64,000 nt of DNA from an uncultured Clostridia bacterium. Its GTDB lineage: Bacteria > Bacillota > Clostridia > Lachnospirales > Anaerotignaceae. A program made the translations under genes and the position numbers. Each line of letters opens with the position of its first letter. Within the stretch, counting starts at the first letter, position 1. Positions 8,436 to 18,032 of this stretch are shown here, one piece after another. Below the pieces are notes generated by a model. It had not been told where the DNA came from, ran no database searches, and saw nothing but the letters and a program-made list of their open reading frames with translations. Where the stretch lies: positions 34,940 to 98,939 of the forward strand of contig CALWGC010000005.1 in NCBI GenBank assembly GCA_944378105.1, read 5' to 3'.

Positions 8436-10180
8436 GAATTGTAGTAGGAAAAGGCAGCTGCGGCATCGCCGCCGGCGCAAACAAAGTGGCCGCAGCAGCA
8501 GAAAGCTATTTAAAAGCACAGGGCAAAGAGATGCCCATCGGCGTAACCGGCTGTATTGGGATGTGCTATCTGGAACCTATCGTGGATATTTTTGACGATG
8601 CAGGGGTTCAGCACACCTATGTGAAAGTCAACGAAGCATCCATCCAGACCATTTTGGAAGCAGAATTGGCCGGAAAACGGGCAGAAGCATATCTGATTAG
8701 CGACGAGGATGCCTCGATTTTACAGAAACAAACCAGAATCGCTCTGCGTAACTGCGGGATCATCAATCCAGAAAACATCGAAGATTATATCGCCAAAGGC
8801 GGTTACGAAGCCATCAAGGCTTGTGTTACCACCATGAAACCGGAAGAGGTCATCGAACAAATCAAAATTTCCGGCTTGGCCGGCCGTGGCGGGGCAGGGT
8901 TCCCCACCTGGTTTAAATGGAATGCGGCCAGAAACGCCAAAGGCGACAAAAAATATACCATCTGTAACGCCGACGAAGGCGACCCAGGCGCATTTATGGA
9001 CCGGGCCGTTATCGAAGGCGACCCTCATACATTGATTGAAGGGATGCTCATCGGCGCTTATGCCATGGGCAGTGACGAAGGCGTGGTGTATGTCCGTGCC
9101 GAATATCCTCTGGCCATTGTTCGTCTGACCAAAGCCTTGGAAGACGCCAGAGCAAAGGGCTTTTTGGGCAAAAACATCTTCGGCTCCTCCTTCAGCTTTG
9201 ATATTCGCATCAAAGCTGGTGCCGGCGCTTTCGTTTGCGGCGAAGAAACGGCCTTGATCGCTTCCTTGGAAGGGGAACGGGGGATGCCCCGCTTGAAACC
9301 TCCTTTCCCAGCAGAAAAAGGCTTCTGGCAGAAACCATCCAACATCAACAACGTGGAAACTTATGCCAACGTGCCTTGGATTTTGAAAAACGGTGGCGCA
9401 GCCTTTGCCGCCATGGGCACCGAAAACAGCAAAGGCACCAAAGTGTTTGCCCTCACCGGTAAAATCAAAAAAGGCGGCTTGGTGGAAATCCCCATGGGCG
9501 CCAAAATCAAAGACGTTATCTATGGCGTTGGCGGCGGTATCAAAGAAGACAAAGCCTTCAAAGCCGTACAGATGGGCGGTCCTTCCGGCGGCTGTATCCC
9601 GGCCGAACTGATTGAAACCATCATCGACTATAAATCCCTGGCCGCCACGGGTGCCATCATGGGTTCCGGCGGTATGGTGGTTATGGATGAAACCACTTGT
9701 ATGGTGGACATGGCCCGGTTCTTCCTGGATTTCACCTGCAAGGAAAGCTGTGGGAAATGTATCCACTGCCGCATCGGGACCAAACGGATGTTAGAAATTT
9801 TGACCAGAATCACCGAAGGCAAAGGCAAAGATGGCGATATCGAATTGCTGGAAGAATTGGCAAACCAGATCAAAGCGTCCGCCCTTTGCGGTCTGGGCCA
9901 GACGGCGCCAAACCCAGTTTTGACCACGTTGCGTTATTTCCGCAATGAATACGAAGATCATATCTACAACCATAAATGCACGGCAAAACAGTGCAGCGCC
10001 CTCATCACTTATGAAATTGATGCAGAAAAATGCCGCGGCTGTACCTTGTGCGCAAGAAATTGCCCAGTCAATGCCATCAGCGGCAACGTAAAAGAAGCAC
10101 ACAAAATCGATCAAGATGTCTGCATCAAGTGCGGCAAATGTATGTCCAGTTGTAAATTTGATGCCGTACACAAAAACTAA
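8432..10180 (+). CDS. stnB: NuoF-like NADH-binding flavoprotein (StnB-like)
   Basis: 582 residues. Three parts: an N-terminal thioredoxin-like [2Fe-2S] domain (CGIAAG...CIGMCYLEP), the NuoF core with GRGGAGFPTWFKW for NADH and FMN, AGAGAFVCGEETAL and the [4Fe-4S] motif ESCGKCIHCRIG, and a C-terminal two-[4Fe-4S] ferredoxin (CRGCTLCARNCPVNA, CIKCGKCMSSCKFDA). This layout is that of HydB/HndC/StnB subunits, the site where electrons from or to NAD are split. The enzyme is soluble. It lies between the NuoE-like and the fused large subunit, 13 bases from the latter. Confidence 0.93.
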   Translation: MRIVVGKGSCGIAAGANKVAAAAESYLKAQGKEMPIGVTGCIGMCYLEPIVDIFDDAGVQHTYVKVNEASIQTILEAELAGKRAEAYLISDEDASILQKQTRIALRNCGIINPENIEDYIAKGGYEAIKACVTTMKPEEVIEQIKISGLAGRGGAGFPTWFKWNAARNAKGDKKYTICNADEGDPGAFMDRAVIEGDPHTLIEGMLIGAYAMGSDEGVVYVRAEYPLAIVRLTKALEDARAKGFLGKNIFGSSFSFDIRIKAGAGAFVCGEETALIASLEGERGMPRLKPPFPAEKGFWQKPSNINNVETYANVPWILKNGGAAFAAMGTENSKGTKVFALTGKIKKGGLVEIPMGAKIKDVIYGVGGGIKEDKAFKAVQMGGPSGGCIPAELIETIIDYKSLAATGAIMGSGGMVVMDETTCMVDMARFFLDFTCKESCGKCIHCRIGTKRMLEILTRITEGKGKDGDIELLEELANQIKASALCGLGQTAPNPVLTTLRYFRNEYEDHIYNHKCTAKQCSALITYEIDAEKCRGCTLCARNCPVNAISGNVKEAHKIDQDVCIKCGKCMSSCKFDAVHKN

Positions 10181-10193
10181 GGGGGGAAAGACA

Positions 10194-13100
10194 GTGGCGA
10201 AAATCAGATTAAATATCAACGGTATGGAAGTAACCGGCTATGCCGGCCAAACCATCCTGGAAGTGGCACGGGAAAACGGCATTGAAATCCCAACCCTTTG
10301 TTATGACGAAAGGGTTGCCATTTACGGTGCCTGTGGCCTTTGTGTCGTAGAAATGGAAGGAAATCCAAAATTGATGCGTGCCTGCGCAACCACCATCAGC
10401 GAAGGCATGGTCATCAATACCAATACAAAACGGGTCAAAGACAGCAGAAAAGCAGCGCTGGAATTGCTGTTAAGCGACCACACCGGCGATTGCCGTCCGC
10501 CTTGTGCGCTGGCTTGCCCGGCTGGTACCGACTGCCAGGGCTATGTGGGCCTGGTGGCCAATGGTCAATATAAAGAAGGCGTCAAACTCATCAAGGAAGT
10601 GTTCCCGCTGCCAAGCTCCATCGGCCGCGTTTGCCCACATCCTTGTGAAACGGCTTGCCGCCGTCAGATGGTGGAAGAACCCATCTCCATTGCCTTTATC
10701 AAAAGCTTTTTGGGCGATAAAGACTTGGAAAGCGGCCATCCTTATATGCCGGAAGTGGAACCAGAAACAGGCAAAACCGTGGCCGTCATTGGCGGTGGCC
10801 CTGCCGGCTTAACGGCAGCCTACCAGCTGAGAAGAAAAGGCCATCAAGTGACTATTTTTGATGCCATGGACAAAATGGGCGGTATGCTTCGCTATGGTAT
10901 CCCGGAATACCGTCTGCCAAAGGCCATTTTGCAAAAAGAAATTGACCTGATCGCCGGTATGGGTGTGAAAATGGTCAATAACGTAAAAATCGGTAAAGAT
11001 TTGACCTTTGCCCACTTGAGAGAAAGCTATGACGCCGTACTGGTGGCCGTTGGGGCCTGGACCAGTATGCAGATGGGCGTCAAAGGCGAAGACAACAAAA
11101 ACGTGTTGGGCGGCATTGACTTTTTGCGCAAAGTGGCCCAGGGCGAACCAGTGCAAATTGGCGAAGAAGTGGCCATCGTTGGCGGTGGTAACACCGCTAT
11201 GGACGCTTGCCGCACCGCTGTCCGTCTGGGCGCCAAAAAGGTATATTGCGTTTACCGGCGTACCAGAGCCGAAATGCCGGCAGAAGACATTGAAATTAAA
11301 GAGGCAGAAGAAGAAGGCGTCATCTTCCATTACCTCACCAACCCCATGGATATTGTGGCCAACGAAGATGGCTCTTTGAGCCATATCGTGCTGCAAAAAA
11401 TGCAGCTGGGCGAACCAGATGCCAGCGGCCGTAGAAGCCCTGTCCCCATCGAAGGCGCAACGGAAACCTTGCCGGTGAGCGCTGTGATCATGGCATTGGG
11501 CCAGAAACTGAACCCAGAAGGCCTGGAAGGCATCGAACTGACCAGAAAAGGCACCATCGCCGCCGACGAAGCCACCTTCCGCACCAATTTGGAAAATGTC
11601 TTTGCCGTGGGCGATGCCACCAATAAAGGGGCCGGCATTGCCATCGCCGCCATTGGCGAAGGCGATAAAGCCGCCCGCGTGATGGATAGCTATTTGAAAG
11701 GCGCCATCATTCCATACAAAAAACCGTTCGTGGTGGAACGCACCGACTTGACGGAAGCAGACTTTGCTGACCGCAAAAAAGTGGCTCGTCAACAAATGCG
11801 TCATTATACCCCAGAACAGAGAAAAGATAACTTCCACGAAGTCAATAAAGGCTTTACGGAAGAAGAAGCCGTGGCCGAAGCAAAACGCTGCCTGGAATGC
11901 GGCTGCCACGACTATTATGAATGTAAACTGATCCACGAAGCACGGAACATGGATGTGCATCCGGAAAAATTCGATGGCGCAAGCCATAACCGCACCGTGG
12001 ACAACACCCACCCATTCATCGACCGCAACCCGGATAAATGTATCCTTTGCGGCCTGTGTGTGAGAGTCTGCGACGAAGTGATGGGCAGAGGTGCTTTGGG
12101 CCTGGTTGGCCGTGGCTTTGACTCCATGGTAAAACCTGCCCTGGATTTGCCATTGAAAGCAACCGACTGTATCTCCTGCGGCCAGTGCGTGGCTCTGTGC
12201 CCAACGGGCGCTTTGGGAGAAAAACATCAAAACCAAAAACGGGTACCCGTATCTTCCACCTGTGCGCCTAGCGTTTGTGCCTTCTGCTCCGTGGGCTGCC
12301 AGACCAACGTGGAAACCAAGGGCAACTTGGTGGTAAAAACCACCCCGGCAGAACATGGTCTGCTTTGCGTCAATGGTCGCTTTGGTTTTGAAAGCCTGCA
12401 AAAAGCCGGCCGCCTGACCACCCCATTGGTGAGAAAAGACGGAAAACTGACCCCGGTAAGCTTTGAAGAAGCAAGCCTTTATATTGCAAAGAAAATGGAA
12501 AGCACCGCCGTGCGCGGCGGCAAAACGGCCGTTTCCCTCAGCGATAAACTGACCATGGAAGAACTGTACATCGGTCAAAAATTGGCCAAAGATGTCATGG
12601 GCGCTGATGTGTTCTCCTTCGCTCAAAGCGAAAGCGGCGTCAAAGCCGTATTGGGCGTAGATGGCTCCACTGCCAAATTGGACGAACTGCTTTCCACCAA
12701 CTTGATTGTATTGCTGGAAACCGACTTGATGAAAGACCATGCCGTGCTGGGTGTCAAAGTGCGTCAGGCCAAGGCCAGAGGCGCCAAAGTGGTGGCCGTG
12801 ACCGGTAACACCCAAAGCGACGAATGGCTTACTTGGGCCGACATCGCCGTGGACCGGGCCGATACGGCTGCGTTCTTGAAAGAAGTATTGAAAGCACAGC
12901 TTTCTCTCGGCGCGAAAGCCGATGACGAGGTTACCGCTTGGCTTTCTGACGTGACCGTAAGCGACGAAGCTGCCGCCGTGGCCAAAGCATACCAGGAAGC
13001 AAAGAAAGCCATCATCGTCTTTGACCAGGCCAAAGTGGGCGAAGATGTGGCTGCTGCCGCTGCCGATATGGCCGTATTGGCAGGCAAAGTAGACCAGCCA

Positions 13101-13622
13101 AGAAACGGTATCATCCAGATCAAACGCAACGCCAACAGCCAAGGCTTAAGCGATTTGGATATTGCTCCAGCTAACATGGATGGCGTGAAAGCCCTCTTTA
13201 TGATTGGCGAAGATGTGCCGGAACTGGATACCAAGGGCTTGGAATTTTTGGCCGTGGCCGATTTGTATCTGACCGAAACGGCAAGAAAAGCCGATGCTGT
13301 GCTGCCGTTGATTTCTCTGACCGAAAGCTGCGGTACCGTGGTACGCTGCGATGGCACGGCCCAGGAAGTGAAAACAGCCGTACCGGCTTTGGGCAAAGAT
13401 AACTTGTCCGTACTCTATGGCGTGGCCAATGCCATGAGAAGCCGCCTGGAAGAAAAAACAGCCGGCCAGGTGAAAACAGAAATGGCACAAAAAGGCCTCT
13501 TTGCAGCCAAAGCATTGGCACCAAAGGCTGTGTCCTTTGCAGGCAAAGAAAGCGCCGGCAAAAACACCAATGCCGCCTTTGTAGAATTCCAGAACTTCTT
13601 GCAAAGAGAAGGCATTCGGTAA
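10194..13622 (+). CDS. stnC: Fused NuoG/GltD/molybdopterin-like large subunit (StnC-like)
   Basis: 1,142 residues from the GTG at 10194 (GGGGGGAAAG upstream). Order: [2Fe-2S] domain with Cys36, 47, 50, 64; a Cys-rich GltD N-terminus (CRPPC...CPAGTDC, CPHPCETAC); GltD-type core with FAD motif VIGGGPAG near residue 197 and NADPH motif GGGNTAMD near 327; two [4Fe-4S] sites (CILCGLC near 616, CISCGQC near 660); then a molybdopterin-oxidoreductase-like region (CAFCSVGC near 692 to the end). No Cys or selenocysteine in formate-dehydrogenase context and no hydrogenase H-cluster motif are present, so the last region looks like electron wiring. The architecture matches the Sporomusa-type Nfn (Stn), which couples NADPH oxidation to reduction of NAD and ferredoxin. 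Confidence 0.88.
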   Translation: MAKIRLNINGMEVTGYAGQTILEVARENGIEIPTLCYDERVAIYGACGLCVVEMEGNPKLMRACATTISEGMVINTNTKRVKDSRKAALELLLSDHTGDCRPPCALACPAGTDCQGYVGLVANGQYKEGVKLIKEVFPLPSSIGRVCPHPCETACRRQMVEEPISIAFIKSFLGDKDLESGHPYMPEVEPETGKTVAVIGGGPAGLTAAYQLRRKGHQVTIFDAMDKMGGMLRYGIPEYRLPKAILQKEIDLIAGMGVKMVNNVKIGKDLTFAHLRESYDAVLVAVGAWTSMQMGVKGEDNKNVLGGIDFLRKVAQGEPVQIGEEVAIVGGGNTAMDACRTAVRLGAKKVYCVYRRTRAEMPAEDIEIKEAEEEGVIFHYLTNPMDIVANEDGSLSHIVLQKMQLGEPDASGRRSPVPIEGATETLPVSAVIMALGQKLNPEGLEGIELTRKGTIAADEATFRTNLENVFAVGDATNKGAGIAIAAIGEGDKAARVMDSYLKGAIIPYKKPFVVERTDLTEADFADRKKVARQQMRHYTPEQRKDNFHEVNKGFTEEEAVAEAKRCLECGCHDYYECKLIHEARNMDVHPEKFDGASHNRTVDNTHPFIDRNPDKCILCGLCVRVCDEVMGRGALGLVGRGFDSMVKPALDLPLKATDCISCGQCVALCPTGALGEKHQNQKRVPVSSTCAPSVCAFCSVGCQTNVETKGNLVVKTTPAEHGLLCVNGRFGFESLQKAGRLTTPLVRKDGKLTPVSFEEASLYIAKKMESTAVRGGKTAVSLSDKLTMEELYIGQKLAKDVMGADVFSFAQSESGVKAVLGVDGSTAKLDELLSTNLIVLLETDLMKDHAVLGVKVRQAKARGAKVVAVTGNTQSDEWLTWADIAVDRADTAAFLKEVLKAQLSLGAKADDEVTAWLSDVTVSDEAAAVAKAYQEAKKAIIVFDQAKVGEDVAAAAADMAVLAGKVDQPRNGIIQIKRNANSQGLSDLDIAPANMDGVKALFMIGEDVPELDTKGLEFLAVADLYLTETARKADAVLPLISLTESCGTVVRCDGTAQEVKTAVPALGKDNLSVLYGVANAMRSRLEEKTAGQVKTEMAQKGLFAAKALAPKAVSFAGKESAGKNTNAAFVEFQNFLQREGIR

Positions 13623-13649
13623 GAAAGGAATTTATTTTCCATAAAGCAG

Positions 13650-13691
13650 AAAAACCCCTTTCCACTGGAATATCAGTGGAGAGGGGTTTTT
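13650..13691 (+). terminator. Terminator of the stnABC-like operon
   Basis: Long stem AAAAACCCCTTTCCACTG (13650-13667) with CAGTGGAGAGGGGTTTTT (13674-13691). Confidence 0.93.
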
Positions 13692-13718
13692 GGCATATTT
13701 TTCAAGAAAAAACCTTAA

Positions 13719-13775
13719 ATAGACTTAAATATTTTTAAAGTCTATATTGACAAAATGAAAAGTCTGTTTTAAAAT
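13719..13775 (+). promoter_or_regulatory. Promoter with AGACTT repeats upstream of the DUF2089 gene
   Basis: TTGACA (13747-13752), 17 bases, TAAAAT (13770-13775). An inverted repeat ATAGACTT (13719-13726) / AAGTCTAT (13738-13745) abuts the -35 box and a further AAAGTCT (13758-13764) lies in the spacer, suggesting a regulator binding site. Confidence 0.7.
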
Positions 13776-13795
13776 AGAACAAAAGGAGGGGTTTT

Positions 13796-14569
13796 ATGAC
13801 AAAATTGATTTCCCAATGTCCATCTTGCGGTGGCGACTTGCAAATTACGGTTTTACACTGCCCAGATTGTGGGATGGAGTTAAGAAATGAATTTGCACTG
13901 AGTCCTTTTGATTTATTGAAAAAGGACCAGATGGACTTTTTGATGACTTTTTTGCAGCAACAGGGAAATATGCGTGCGGTGCAAGAAGCATTGCAAATTT
14001 CTTATCCTACTGCAAAGAAAAGACTGGAAGAGGTATTGACAGCACTGCGTTTGATAGAAAAAAACGATACAAAAGAACAAGAGGAGGTTCTTGATATGTC
14101 AAACTGGACGGTACCCAAAGATAGTATCAAAGCATCAGATATCATCAAACAAAAGTTAATGGAACAAGGAGGAAAGGCCATTGTCTATACGGCGCGCAAT
14201 CTACCTTGTGACATTCAAGCAGCACCAGATGGGAAATCATTTTTGAGCAAAAAACTGCCCGTAAGAGAGCCTTATCGTTATGAAGTATTTGATATTATTG
14301 TTTCTCTGTTACTTTCTCAAGGCGGACGGGCCCAAAAGGGCAATGGCCGCAATTATAGACTGGGAGAACCCCTTTGTGATGAAACGACAGTGGTAGGAGC
14401 CATTGGCTATCATTATTGGAAAGCAGAAGAAGGGAAATCCGTCTATGATCCGGTCTTTGTTTTGGCTGCCGTGCTGGAATGGGCAGGCATTGCAAAAAAT
14501 GGCCGTGGAGAGTTGGTCTTGACGGCTCCTTATTTACAAAAATACCAGGCAGCAATGCAGAAAGCATGA
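13796..14569 (+). CDS. DUF2089 family zinc-ribbon and helix-turn-helix protein
   Basis: 257 residues. The first 95 match the DUF2089 pattern: two CxxC knuckles (CPSCGG...CPDCGM) and a helical part with GNMRAVQEALQISYPTAKKRL that resembles a helix-turn-helix. Members of this type are thought to be transcription regulators. The remaining 160 residues are an extra domain containing WTVPKDSIKASD and RYEVFDIIVSLLLSQGGRAQKGNGRNYRLGE in separate places; I do not recognise it. The gene stands alone between two terminators and has a consensus promoter flanked by repeats it may bind itself. Confidence 0.8.
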   Translation: MTKLISQCPSCGGDLQITVLHCPDCGMELRNEFALSPFDLLKKDQMDFLMTFLQQQGNMRAVQEALQISYPTAKKRLEEVLTALRLIEKNDTKEQEEVLDMSNWTVPKDSIKASDIIKQKLMEQGGKAIVYTARNLPCDIQAAPDGKSFLSKKLPVREPYRYEVFDIIVSLLLSQGGRAQKGNGRNYRLGEPLCDETTVVGAIGYHYWKAEEGKSVYDPVFVLAAVLEWAGIAKNGRGELVLTAPYLQKYQAAMQKA

Positions 14570-14587
14570 TTTGTCTTGGTTCCAACA

Positions 14588-14634
14588 AAAAAACCACCCG
14601 TTGCCCAATGGATTTGGGGCGGGTGGTTTTTTTA
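14588..14634. terminator. Bidirectional terminator between DUF2089 gene and hydratase
   Basis: AAAACCACCCG (14590-14600) pairs with CGGGTGGTTTT (14620-14630), with A and T runs on both sides. Confidence 0.9.
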
Positions 14635-14640
14635 TTGGAT

Positions 14641-16929
14641 TTAGTGGCGATAGAAATTGATTAAGCAGCCATCCAGGATGATCTGCCGTTCATCATCGGT
14701 CAAATCGCCCATTTTTAAGGTAAATGGCGTCACAGCGCCGTCTTTGACCACATAGGCGGGGATTTCTTTGGCGCGGTCGGATACGGCTTTGCGCACGTTT
14801 GGCACATAGAGGTAATCCCCGTTTGCAAAGGGCAGCTCTCCATCCAGTAAGAAAGGCAACATCCCCCAGTTGATGAGGTTGGAGCGATAGCGCTTGGTGG
14901 CGTATTCTTTGGCAACGTTGGCCCAACCGCCCAGCACTTTCTGGCAGCTGGCGGCTTGTTCTCTGGCAGAACCGTCGCCGGGTTTGATGGCATAGATGGT
15001 GCTGCCGATGCCGGTGGCTTTTTTGTCAAAGGATGGGAAGGCTTGTTCCAATGCGCCATAAACGGCGGTCAATTCTGGCAGTACGCCTGCGGCATCTTCC
15101 CCGGCCAGGCGGGCTTTTTCTGCTTTTTGCACTTCTTTGGCCCGTCCCACATAGGCGGGGTCTTTTCTGGAGAGGGTAAACTCTGCCAGGCCCAACGGAT
15201 TGGAGCGGAAGGAAGACGTTTCCCCGGAAGGAATCAATTCGTCGGTGGTGGTGACTGGGTCCAAAATCACAGAAACGGTCTTTAAGAGCAGATCGTCGGT
15301 CAAGGCGCTCATGGCCGGCCAATCGGTGATGTTTGGGCCAAACTGCAGCTGGGTTTCTGGCTGTGGCTTGCCATAGCCAAAATAGCAGCGGTTGTCGTAG
15401 ACGTCTTTTTGGAAGAAATAAGCAGGACGGCTCAAAGTGAAATCCATTTCTTCGGCACTGGTCAGGCGGCCATGGTTGGCTGCCGTGGCGGCAATGCTTC
15501 TGGCGTCCATAAGGGCCACGGAAGCAATCTGGCCGTTGGTGATTTTGCTGCCTTCCCGGTTGGGGAAGTTCCGGGTGGAGTGGCGGATGCTGAGGCTGTT
15601 ATTGGCTGGTACATCGCCTGCGCCAAAGCAAGGGCCACAGAAGGCGGAGCGCACCGTGGCACCGGCCACCATCAAATCGGCAATGGCGCCGTTTTTCACC
15701 AATTCCAAGAACACTGGCTGGCTGGATGGGTAAACGCTTAACGCAAAGGCGCCGGAACCGATGTCTTTGTGTTTCAAAATATCTCTGGCGTCGCAGATGT
15801 TTTCGTAAGTACCGCCGGCACAGCCTGCAATGACGCCCTGTTCCACCATCAGGCGGCCGTTTTGTACTTTATCCCGCAGGCGGAAGGTGATTTTATCGCT
15901 ATCCAGCTGTTTGGCACCTTTTTCTTCCACATCGGCCAAAATTTCCATAAGATTCTGGTTCAATTCATCAATGGTATAGACGTTGCTTGGGTGAAACGGC
16001 ATGGCAATCATGGGTTTGATTTGGGAAAGGTTCACATAGACCATACCGTCGTAATAAGCCACATCCCCAGGGGCTTGAGCAGCATAATCTTCCGGCCGGC
16101 CATGGATGGTGTACCAGTCTTTTACCTTTTCGTCGGTAGCCCAAACGGAAGAAAGACAGGTGGTTTCGGTGGTCATGACATCGATGCCGTTTCGATAATC
16201 CACGGTCAAGTTTTGGATGCCATCGCCGACAAATTCCATCACTTTGTTTTTCACATAGCCGTTTTCAAACACAGCGCCAATGATGGCCAGCGCCACGTCC
16301 TGTGGGCCCACAAAGGGGGCAGGTTTGCCGGTGAGGTAAACGGCGATGACTTGGGGCCGGTCGATGTCATAGGTTTTGTTTAACAGCTGTTTGACCAATT
16401 CCGGGCCGCCTTCGCCGATGGCCATGGTACCCAGGGCGCCATAGCGGGTGTGGCTATCGCTGCCGAGAATCATTTTGCCCACACCGCTCATCATTTCTCT
16501 CATGTACTGATGGATCACGGCCTGGTGGGCTGGTACATAGATACCGCCGTACTTTTGGGCACAGCTTAAACCAAAGAGGTGGTCGTCCTCATTGATGGTG
16601 CCGCCGACGGCACAGAGAGAGTTATGGCAGTTGGTCAGCACATAAGGCAGGGGGAATTGTTCCAGGCCGCTGGCTCTGGCCGTCTGCACAATGCCTACAT
16701 AGGTGATGTCGTGGCTAGCCATGGCATCAAATTTGATTTTCAGTTTTTCGTCGTTGCCCGATGTATTGTGACGGGTCAAAATGCCATAGGCCATGGTTTC
16801 TTTGGCACAGAGGGCTTTGTCGGCGTCTTTGCCGGTTTGCTGGCGAATTTGGGATGCGGCATCGGGGCCATCTTCAATGATGGTGGTGCCGTTGACCAGA
16901 TAAACGCCCTGTGGATATAAACGAATCAT
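14641..16929 (-). CDS. Aconitase-family hydratase (YbhJ-like)
   Basis: 762 residues. Aconitase-superfamily marks: [26 protein letters not shown], and the cluster cysteines in [13 protein letters not shown] and [11 protein letters not shown], followed by a C-terminal swivel domain ([15 protein letters not shown]). It is of the long single-chain group annotated only as hydratase, like E. coli YbhJ, not classical AcnA/AcnB. It should carry a [4Fe-4S] cluster and add or remove water on a hydroxy-acid. The start at 16929 is taken because GGAGG lies 8 bases upstream. The two AEC permeases upstream share a promoter-region motif with it, suggesting a joint role. The true substrate is unknown. Confidence 0.88.
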   Translation of the reverse strand: MIRLYPQGVYLVNGTTIIEDGPDAASQIRQQTGKDADKALCAKETMAYGILTRHNTSGNDEKLKIKFDAMASHDITYVGIVQTARASGLEQFPLPYVLTNCHNSLCAVGGTINEDDHLFGLSCAQKYGGIYVPAHQAVIHQYMREMMSGVGKMILGSDSHTRYGALGTMAIGEGGPELVKQLLNKTYDIDRPQVIAVYLTGKPAPFVGPQDVALAIIGAVFENGYVKNKVMEFVGDGIQNLTVDYRNGIDVMTTETTCLSSVWATDEKVKDWYTIHGRPEDYAAQAPGDVAYYDGMVYVNLSQIKPMIAMPFHPSNVYTIDELNQNLMEILADVEEKGAKQLDSDKITFRLRDKVQNGRLMVEQGVIAGCAGGTYENICDARDILKHKDIGSGAFALSVYPSSQPVFLELVKNGAIADLMVAGATVRSAFCGPCFGAGDVPANNSLSIRHSTRNFPNREGSKITNGQIASVALMDARSIAATAANHGRLTSAEEMDFTLSRPAYFFQKDVYDNRCYFGYGKPQPETQLQFGPNITDWPAMSALTDDLLLKTVSVILDPVTTTDELIPSGETSSFRSNPLGLAEFTLSRKDPAYVGRAKEVQKAEKARLAGEDAAGVLPELTAVYGALEQAFPSFDKKATGIGSTIYAIKPGDGSAREQAASCQKVLGGWANVAKEYATKRYRSNLINWGMLPFLLDGELPFANGDYLYVPNVRKAVSDRAKEIPAYVVKDGAVTPFTLKMGDLTDDERQIILDGCLINFYRH

Positions 16930-16970
16930 AGGTGAAACCTCCATTAAGATAGATTGTATCAATAGAATTT

Positions 16971-17001
16971 ATAAAATAAGTAAAATTCAAAACAAATTAT
17001 A
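16971..17001 (-). promoter_or_regulatory. Hydratase promoter -10 and shared motif
   Basis: -10 TATAAT on the minus strand (16996-17001) without a clear -35 box. The 14-base motif TTTACTTATTTTAT (16971-16984) lies at about the transcription start and also occurs before the AEC operon. It sits in a near-palindrome GAATTT...AAATTC. Confidence 0.55.
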
Positions 17002-17046
17002 CACGATTTTTTAATTTTTGGCTAGTCTAAATTGAAAAAAGTCCTT

Positions 17047-17069
17047 GAAAAACGGACAAAGTTCCGTTT
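17047..17069 (-). terminator. Terminator after the AEC operon
   Basis: On the minus strand AAACGGA (17069-17063) and TCCGTTT (17056-17050) pair, loop of 6 bases, then Ts. Confidence 0.7.
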
Positions 17070-17081
17070 CTAGTGTGCTGT

Positions 17082-18020
17082 TTAAAACAAACTGATGAGC
17101 CACAAAACCAATGGCATGGTGCCCAGGCAAAGGATGGTGGCAAGCATGGTGCCGGCGGTGGCATAATCGTCGTCGGCCTTGCCCTCCTTGGCCAAAATGG
17201 GTACGGCCATACCGGTGGGAGTGGCGTAGAGCAGCACGAAAATGGTCAAGGCCTGGCCGGTGATGAGGCCGGTTTTGCCAAAAATGAGATAACCCAAAAT
17301 GGGGAAGGCGATCAGCTTTAAAGCGCAGCCCACCAAAAGCTGCCAACGACTGAACATCTTTTTAAGGCCCTTTCGGCCCAAGTCCATGCCGATGTAAAGG
17401 GCTGCCAAATATTTGGCGCAGCCGCCCACACTTTCTAAGGTGGTCCAGAACACAAAGTCCTTCACCGGTAGACTCAGCACCAAAATGCAAAGGCCCAGGA
17501 AAATGGCAATGGTCAGCGGTGTCACCAAGCGGCGGAAACTGATTTTTTTCGGCCCGTCGCTGCAATCGGCAATCAATGGCCCAAAGATCCAATACATGGA
17601 CGATTCCACAATCAAATAAGCCGCGGCCCAAAGCCCTGCTTCGCTGCCAAACATGGCCGTAATCATGGGCACGCCGATGAAGCCGCCGTTCCCAAAGGCC
17701 GCCACCATCACATGGGCGTTTTTGGTGGGGGAGGTAAGCCCCGTCAGTTTTGCCGAGCCATAGCCCAACGTCACATTGATGATACAAAGCACAATGCAGC
17801 AAAGTACATAAGGCAAAATCGTAATCAAGTCCGAGCGGTCGCCGCTGCCGCCAATGAGGGTCAGCAACATACAAGGTAAAATCAAATGGGTCAATAAAGT
17901 GGAAAGTTCATTGATGGCGCCATCTTTCATCAGGCGCAGCCGTTGGGAGGCAAAGCCGATGACAAGCAGGCTTGCCAGCATTTTAATTTGCGTCAATAAC
18001 GCAGCCATTTCCGGTGTCAT
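17082..18020 (-). CDS. AEC family permease (second of pair)
   Basis: 312 residues with about ten hydrophobic helices in two halves, as in the auxin efflux carrier (AEC) family that includes bacterial malate and other carboxylate transporters. Typical points are the NGGFIGVP stretch in the fourth helix and YATPTGMAVPILA in the C-terminal half. GTAAAGGAG precedes the ATG. It follows its paralogue by 12 bases and is co-transcribed with it. The pair share length and layout but differ strongly in residues, so they may form a heteromer or carry different acids. Confidence 0.88.
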   Translation of the reverse strand: MTPEMAALLTQIKMLASLLVIGFASQRLRLMKDGAINELSTLLTHLILPCMLLTLIGGSGDRSDLITILPYVLCCIVLCIINVTLGYGSAKLTGLTSPTKNAHVMVAAFGNGGFIGVPMITAMFGSEAGLWAAAYLIVESSMYWIFGPLIADCSDGPKKISFRRLVTPLTIAIFLGLCILVLSLPVKDFVFWTTLESVGGCAKYLAALYIGMDLGRKGLKKMFSRWQLLVGCALKLIAFPILGYLIFGKTGLITGQALTIFVLLYATPTGMAVPILAKEGKADDDYATAGTMLATILCLGTMPLVLWLISLF

Positions 18021-18032
18021 ATCGTTTCTCCT

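Noticed and set aside
10809..13142. Long minus-strand open frame of 777 codons
   Set aside because: It is antisense to the StnC-like gene, has no motifs, and its His/Phe-rich, odd composition is that of a shadow frame in a GC-balanced gene.
7905..13622. [FeFe] hydrogenase or formate dehydrogenase complex
   Set aside because: No H-cluster motifs (TSCCP, MPCxxK, ExMACxxGC) and no Cys/Sec active-site segment are present, although NuoE/F-like subunits occur in both.
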